NCBI GenBank assembly: GCA_009602735.1
Contig: WELA01010381.1
Span: 200,465-245,418 of the forward strand
Source: Mesotaenium endlicherianum
Lineage: Eukaryota > Streptophyta > Zygnematophyceae > Zygnematales > Mesotaeniaceae
Reading direction: 5' to 3'
Length of the DNA stretch: 44,954 bases
Part shown: piece by piece, positions 41,501 to 44,954 of the stretch
Position numbering within the stretch: the first letter of the stretch is position 1
Layout of the letters: each line of letters opens with the position of its first letter
The notes under the pieces: generated by a model
The model's input: only the letters and a program-made list of their open reading frames with translations
Told to the model about the DNA's origin: nothing
Databases searched by the model: none
Program-made: the position numbers and the translations under genes

Positions 41501-44500
41501 TCAAGAAGCCTGGGATGGGCAGGCGGGCCCAGAATATAAAGCGGGGGGCGGCAGACACAAAGTCACACGCGCCCACACACACACCGAAACACACACACGC
41601 ACACACACACGCGCGCGCGTACCGGTGGAGCTCGCGGGCGGTCTCGCGCGTGCGCACGAAGATGATGGACTGGCCCAGCTTCTCGGCGATGGGGAAGATG
41701 TGGTCCTTGAGCACGGCCGTCTTGGCGTCGCGCGTGGGCACCTTGACGCAGTACTGCCGGATGACGTCCAGCGACAGCTCCTCGCGCGGCACAAACACCT
41801 CGTTTGCCGGCCGCACCTGGTTGTGCGCAAACTCGCGCACGCGGTCGCTGAACGTCGCCGAGAACAGCAGCACCTGCACCGCACGGCGCACGTCAATTTT
41901 TGACGTGGCGTTGGGGTGAACGCGCGGGGGGCGTGGTGGGGTGAGTCTGCAGTGGCGGGGTGAGTTTGGGGTGGCTTTTGGGGTGTAGGGGCGGCGGGGG
42001 TGCGCAGACATGTATATCAGCGATATGTCAGGCAGGGGGGCCTGTCGACATGCAGACGTGCAGGCACGCGGCATGGCATGGGCTGAGGAGGTGGGGATGC
42101 AGTGACACAGTACTGCTGGGTGGTGGTGGTGGTGGTGTGCGCACACACATATCAGCGACATGTCACGCAGAGAGCAGGGCACACAAACACACAATTTTGC
42201 AGGGCGGAATGCACCCCATTGACGGCGGACTTTTGAAAGCTCCAAGTTTTTAAGTCCGAGTGCAAGCCCCAAGGCGGTCCTTCTAAGCCCAGGTTTTTAT
42301 GACAAGTTTTACAGGTGGGTTTTACATGTCAGATCGGTTTCGAGTTAGATCTTGGAGAAAGGAAGTATCTCGCTCGCGCGTCTCCTTCTGGTCCCTGCTA
42401 CACAGAAAGTGGTTTGGATCATTCACGCAAACCCCCGCTCACTGCTGGCGCAGACCCCAAGAGTGCACATGGACGGACGAGCGCAACAGAGGAAGCTGGG
42501 ACTGAAGAGGGCCCCAAAAGGTCTCGTCCTCAGACAAGACGGGGGGGGACTGCGCGCACGCAGGCCAGGAAGGCGCAGGCCAGGAAGGCGCGGGTCCAAG
42601 GAGGAACACAAGAACATGCAAAGAGGGCCATGAGAAGAAGCCAGGCCGAGAGAGGCAACGGCACGCTGCCTGCCAGCTGGCATGCAAGCTCACGCGCGCA
42701 CGCCCCTTCCTCCTGCGTCTATGCAGCAACAGCAGAGAGCCCCCGAAGCCCCCTGGCAGCCTCTCGCTGCCACCTGGCACAGCCAGCGGGGAGCTACGGC
42801 ATCCCACCCTCAGTCGGGTGAACAAACTCGCACTCACGCGCGGGCCGGCTGGGTTAGAGAGAGGCGGCCCAGCCAATCTTGCCTCCCCCTCATCTCCCCA
42901 CCCCCAACCCCCACCCGCACCAGCAGAGCAGGCAACATCCCTGAGCCCCAACCCTGTACCCTGCGGCCTCCTAAACCCCAGCTTACAACCTCCTCTCTCC
43001 CCAACATCCCTGGCCCTTCCTTTGCAGCAAACAGAGTCAGGCTGGGCCAGACGGTTAGGAGCGCACTACTTGGTTTGGGCCCCGCAACCCAAGCCTCTTC
43101 CTGGCCAGTTGTGCAGGGGGAGGAGAGTCAGAGAAAGCACGAGCATGAAGAGGAGGGGTGCGGGTGGGCTTGGGGTTGGGGACCAGGATGGGGCAGGCCC
43201 CCGTCGCTCGCCAAGTGAGGCGCGGGCCATGAGACAGCACGCTGGTGGACTCATATTTAACGACAATATGGCGCCTGCACATGCACGCACTCACGCGCAT
43301 GCAAGCACGCACGCACGTGCACACACAAAGAGAGACACACGCCCACCTCACGTTGCACACCCCTGCAGCAGGCAGGCGAGCAGGCACGCACCTGGCACTT
43401 GTTGTTGGTGGCGCGCTTGATGTCGCGCATGATGCGCAGCGAGTCGTCCTGAAACCCGTCCTGGCGACGGCCATCATAGATGCCCGCCCGCCGGCCCGCC
43501 CGCCCGCCCGCCACGAGTACGCCAGGCGCACGGAGCATACAGGATTGACAGGTCAGGCAACCCAGCCTAGGAGCACCAGAACATGTACAGAACTGGAATG
43601 TAAGAAATGAAAGTCCTACAGGGCACATCGTGGCCGGCTGGAAGAGAGAGATCACGCACAGGTCAACGGACCTGCCGCAACGACTCCCGACGGAGAGCAA
43701 GGACGTCTGCAAGAGGGGGAACGGAAGGGGCTGCCAAGACGGGGGCGGGGGAATGAGAGGACCACTGGGGTGGGAGGAGGCAGTGGAGGGGGGCAGAACA
43801 ACAAGAAGGAAGGACGAAACCGAAGAGGAGGAGGAAGAGGAGGGCGTAAGGGGTTGGTAGAAGAAGCGCAGCAGCCGGCCCGGGCGGCGGGCGCGCCCAC
43901 CTGGTCGAGCATGTGGTCAGCCTCGTCGAACACGAGGATGCGGATGTTGTCGGTGCGCAGGATGCGGTCCTTGGTCATCCACTTCTTGAGCGTGCCGGGA
44001 GTGCCAATCACCACCTGGTCCACGATGCGGTCACGCCGCGTGATGGCCGGGTGCCCCGCCTCCGCGACAGCTGTGCACGCCACTGTGATGCCTGTGTAGC
44101 ACCCCATTTTCACCGACACCTCCTCGTTCTACGCGCCCTCCCAAAAATCCCCCCCCAAAAACCAAAAAAAACCCAAAACATCCACACAGAAGGAGGTAAG
44201 AGAGGTAAGAGGAGGAAAGGAAGGTTCAAGGATGAATGCACCCTCCCCCTCCCCCCGCTTCCTCGAAAGCAGCGATTTGGCACCAGTCTCTTGGCCTTGG
44301 ACAGCAACTGTCTGGCGGTCAGGCCTCACGCGCATCACTCCAGAGAGCTCACAACCCCTTATTGGCACGTGCCCCAAACCCTGACCCTTAAGCCCTGAGC
44401 CCCATTCCTGTCTGCCTGCAGCACCAATGACCTCGCCGTGTTCAGCTTTTGGGCCAGGCAAGCCCCGGGGGGGGCCGAGGACAGGCACCAGACAGAGGCC

Positions 44501-44903
44501 CAGCGGCAGGAGGAGGAGGTGCGAAGGCGACCCTGGAGAGCAGAAGGGAGACGGGCAGGCAGGCAGAGAGGGAGGAAGGAAGGGAGGGGATGGGGGGGGG
44601 CACCTGGATGGCGAGCTCGCGGGTGGGGCACACGCAGATGGCCTGCGGCTCGTGCACGTTGGGGTCGACGCGGCTGAGCATGCCAAGCACGAAGCAGGTG
44701 GTCTTGCCGGAGCCGTTGTGCGCCTGCGCGATGAGGTTGCGGTGCGGCGGCGACAGGATCATGGGCAGCGTCTCCGCCTGGATCTTGCTCGGCTTCTCGA
44801 ACTTCATCGAGTTGTACAGCCCCTTGAGCAGCGGCTCCGACAGCGCCAGGTCCTCGAAGCGCTTGGCCGATACGTACGGCGTGTCGTCGTCGCCCGCCAT
44901 CAC
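38598..44903 (-). CDS. LOS4: DEAD-box RNA helicase, Dbp5/DDX19/LOS4 type (5' end outside window)
   Basis: Eight exons on the minus strand: 44903-44604, 44128-43901, 43460-43392, 41873-41623, 40959-40809, 39843-39732, 39360-39275 and 38657-38598. They join to 418 codons plus TAG, with every phase consistent. The motifs appear in order: FEKPSKIQ (Q motif), AHNGSGKT (I), PTRELA (Ia), GTPGTL (Ib), DEAD (II), SAT (III), IIFVRTRE (IV), [10 protein letters not shown] (V) and [13 protein letters not shown] (VI). The short terminal exon ([19 protein letters not shown]) matches the acidic tail ending AGL of plant LOS4. The first exon here begins right after a CCCCAG acceptor, so about 80 N-terminal residues lie beyond 44954. 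The family works at nuclear pores in mRNA export, remodelling mRNPs with Gle1, and plant LOS4 affects cold responses. Codons end almost always in G or C, unlike psaO. Confidence 0.95.
38961..39016 (+). repeat. 28-bp tandem duplication in the last helicase intron
   Basis: Units 38961-38988 and 38989-39016 share AAAGGAGCCGAGCCACATGAGC with small changes. Partial copies (AAAGGAGC, GAGCCAAAG) continue on both sides through about 39110. Confidence 0.7.
39956..40030 (+). repeat. CA-rich low-complexity tract in helicase intron
   Basis: Interrupted CACA and CGCG units on the plus strand, so TG-rich on the coding strand, inside the intron 40808-39844. Confidence 0.8.
41380..41402 (+). repeat. CA repeat in helicase intron
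   Basis: ACACACGCACACACACACACA-type run inside the intron 41622-40960; TG-rich on the coding strand. Confidence 0.8.
41565..41620 (+). repeat. CA/CG repeat directly after a helicase 5' splice site
   Basis: CACACA and CGCGCG units end two bases before the donor GTACGC at 41622. On the coding strand the intron therefore opens with (CG)n and then (TG)n. Confidence 0.85.
43275..43340 (+). repeat. CA/GCA-rich tract near a helicase 5' splice site
   Basis: CACGCACT, GCACGCACGCACG and CACACAC runs within the first 120 bases of the 1518-nt intron 43391-41874; TG- and TGCG-rich on the coding strand. Confidence 0.75.
43461..43900 (-). other. Helicase intron with C/GCCC-rich segments
   Basis: A 440-nt intron that starts GTGGGC and ends CGCCAG. 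It contains the plus-strand run CCCGCCCGCCGGCCCGCC (about 43483-43510) and a GGA-rich purine block near 43740-43850. No embedded gene was seen. Confidence 0.6.
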
Positions 44904-44954
44904 CTGGGGAGGCAGAGGTGGTGGGGGGGAGGGAGGAGGGGGGAAGGTGCCAGC

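Noticed and set aside
39362..42272. Long open frames (up to 388 codons) covering the helicase exons
   Set aside because: Only the short conserved blocks are exons. The rest are GC-rich intron read-throughs rich in CVCACVC-type repeats, and exon borders with matching phases are better supported.

Overview
The window is nuclear DNA of a green-lineage eukaryote, most likely a streptophyte alga or other plant with a repeat-rich genome. The evidence is a spliced nuclear gene for photosystem I subunit PsaO with a transit-peptide-like N terminus, a spliced DEAD-box helicase of the plant LOS4/Dbp5 type, GT-AG introns and chromodomain-bearing Ty3/gypsy retrotransposons. The species cannot be named from the sequence. 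No rRNA, tRNA or CRISPR array was seen.

Layout. 1-2631 is mostly non-coding, with purine-rich low-complexity DNA and one probable first exon of a secreted or membrane LRR-type protein (1312-1566, minus). 2632-31695 is a retrotransposon pile-up. Element E1 (2637-9309, minus; target duplication CATAT) lies beside the old, decayed element E3 (10044-31690, plus; target duplication TAGTT). E3 is interrupted twice: by E2 (12316-18995, minus; AAAGG), a near-identical sister of E1, and by E4 (20811-29604, minus; AGAGT), a different family. All four are Ty3/gypsy chromoviruses with the order gag, protease, RT, RNase H, integrase, chromodomain. By eye, LTR divergence ranks E3 oldest (several percent), then E4 (about 3%), then E1 and E2 (about 1.5%). 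E1 and E2 have intact gag and pol; E4 pol has two in-frame stops; E3 has a frameshift and several stops. E1/E2 and E4 both carry canonical -1 ribosomal slippery heptamers in frame at the end of gag. E4 carries an extra 558-codon ORF between pol and its 3' LTR, preceded by a complete set of intron signals. The pile-up sits in older DNA flanked by degenerate inverted arms near 2.56-9.44 kb and 32.75-32.95 kb.

33657-34759 (plus) is psaO in four exons, with a polyadenylation signal. 34760-38597 has no gene I can defend beyond one candidate exon. 38598-44903 (minus) is the Dbp5/LOS4-type helicase: eight exons were resolved and all splice phases agree. Its N terminus lies beyond the right edge. psaO and the helicase are convergent. 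Helicase codons end almost always in G or C, and its introns are rich in pyrimidine and TG tracts on the coding strand, unlike psaO.

Two warnings on assembly. The E1 and E2 internal regions show no difference over about 5.2 kb although their flanks differ by about 2%. A 10-N gap in E3 is bordered by the same 18 bases on both sides, which looks like an unmerged contig overlap.
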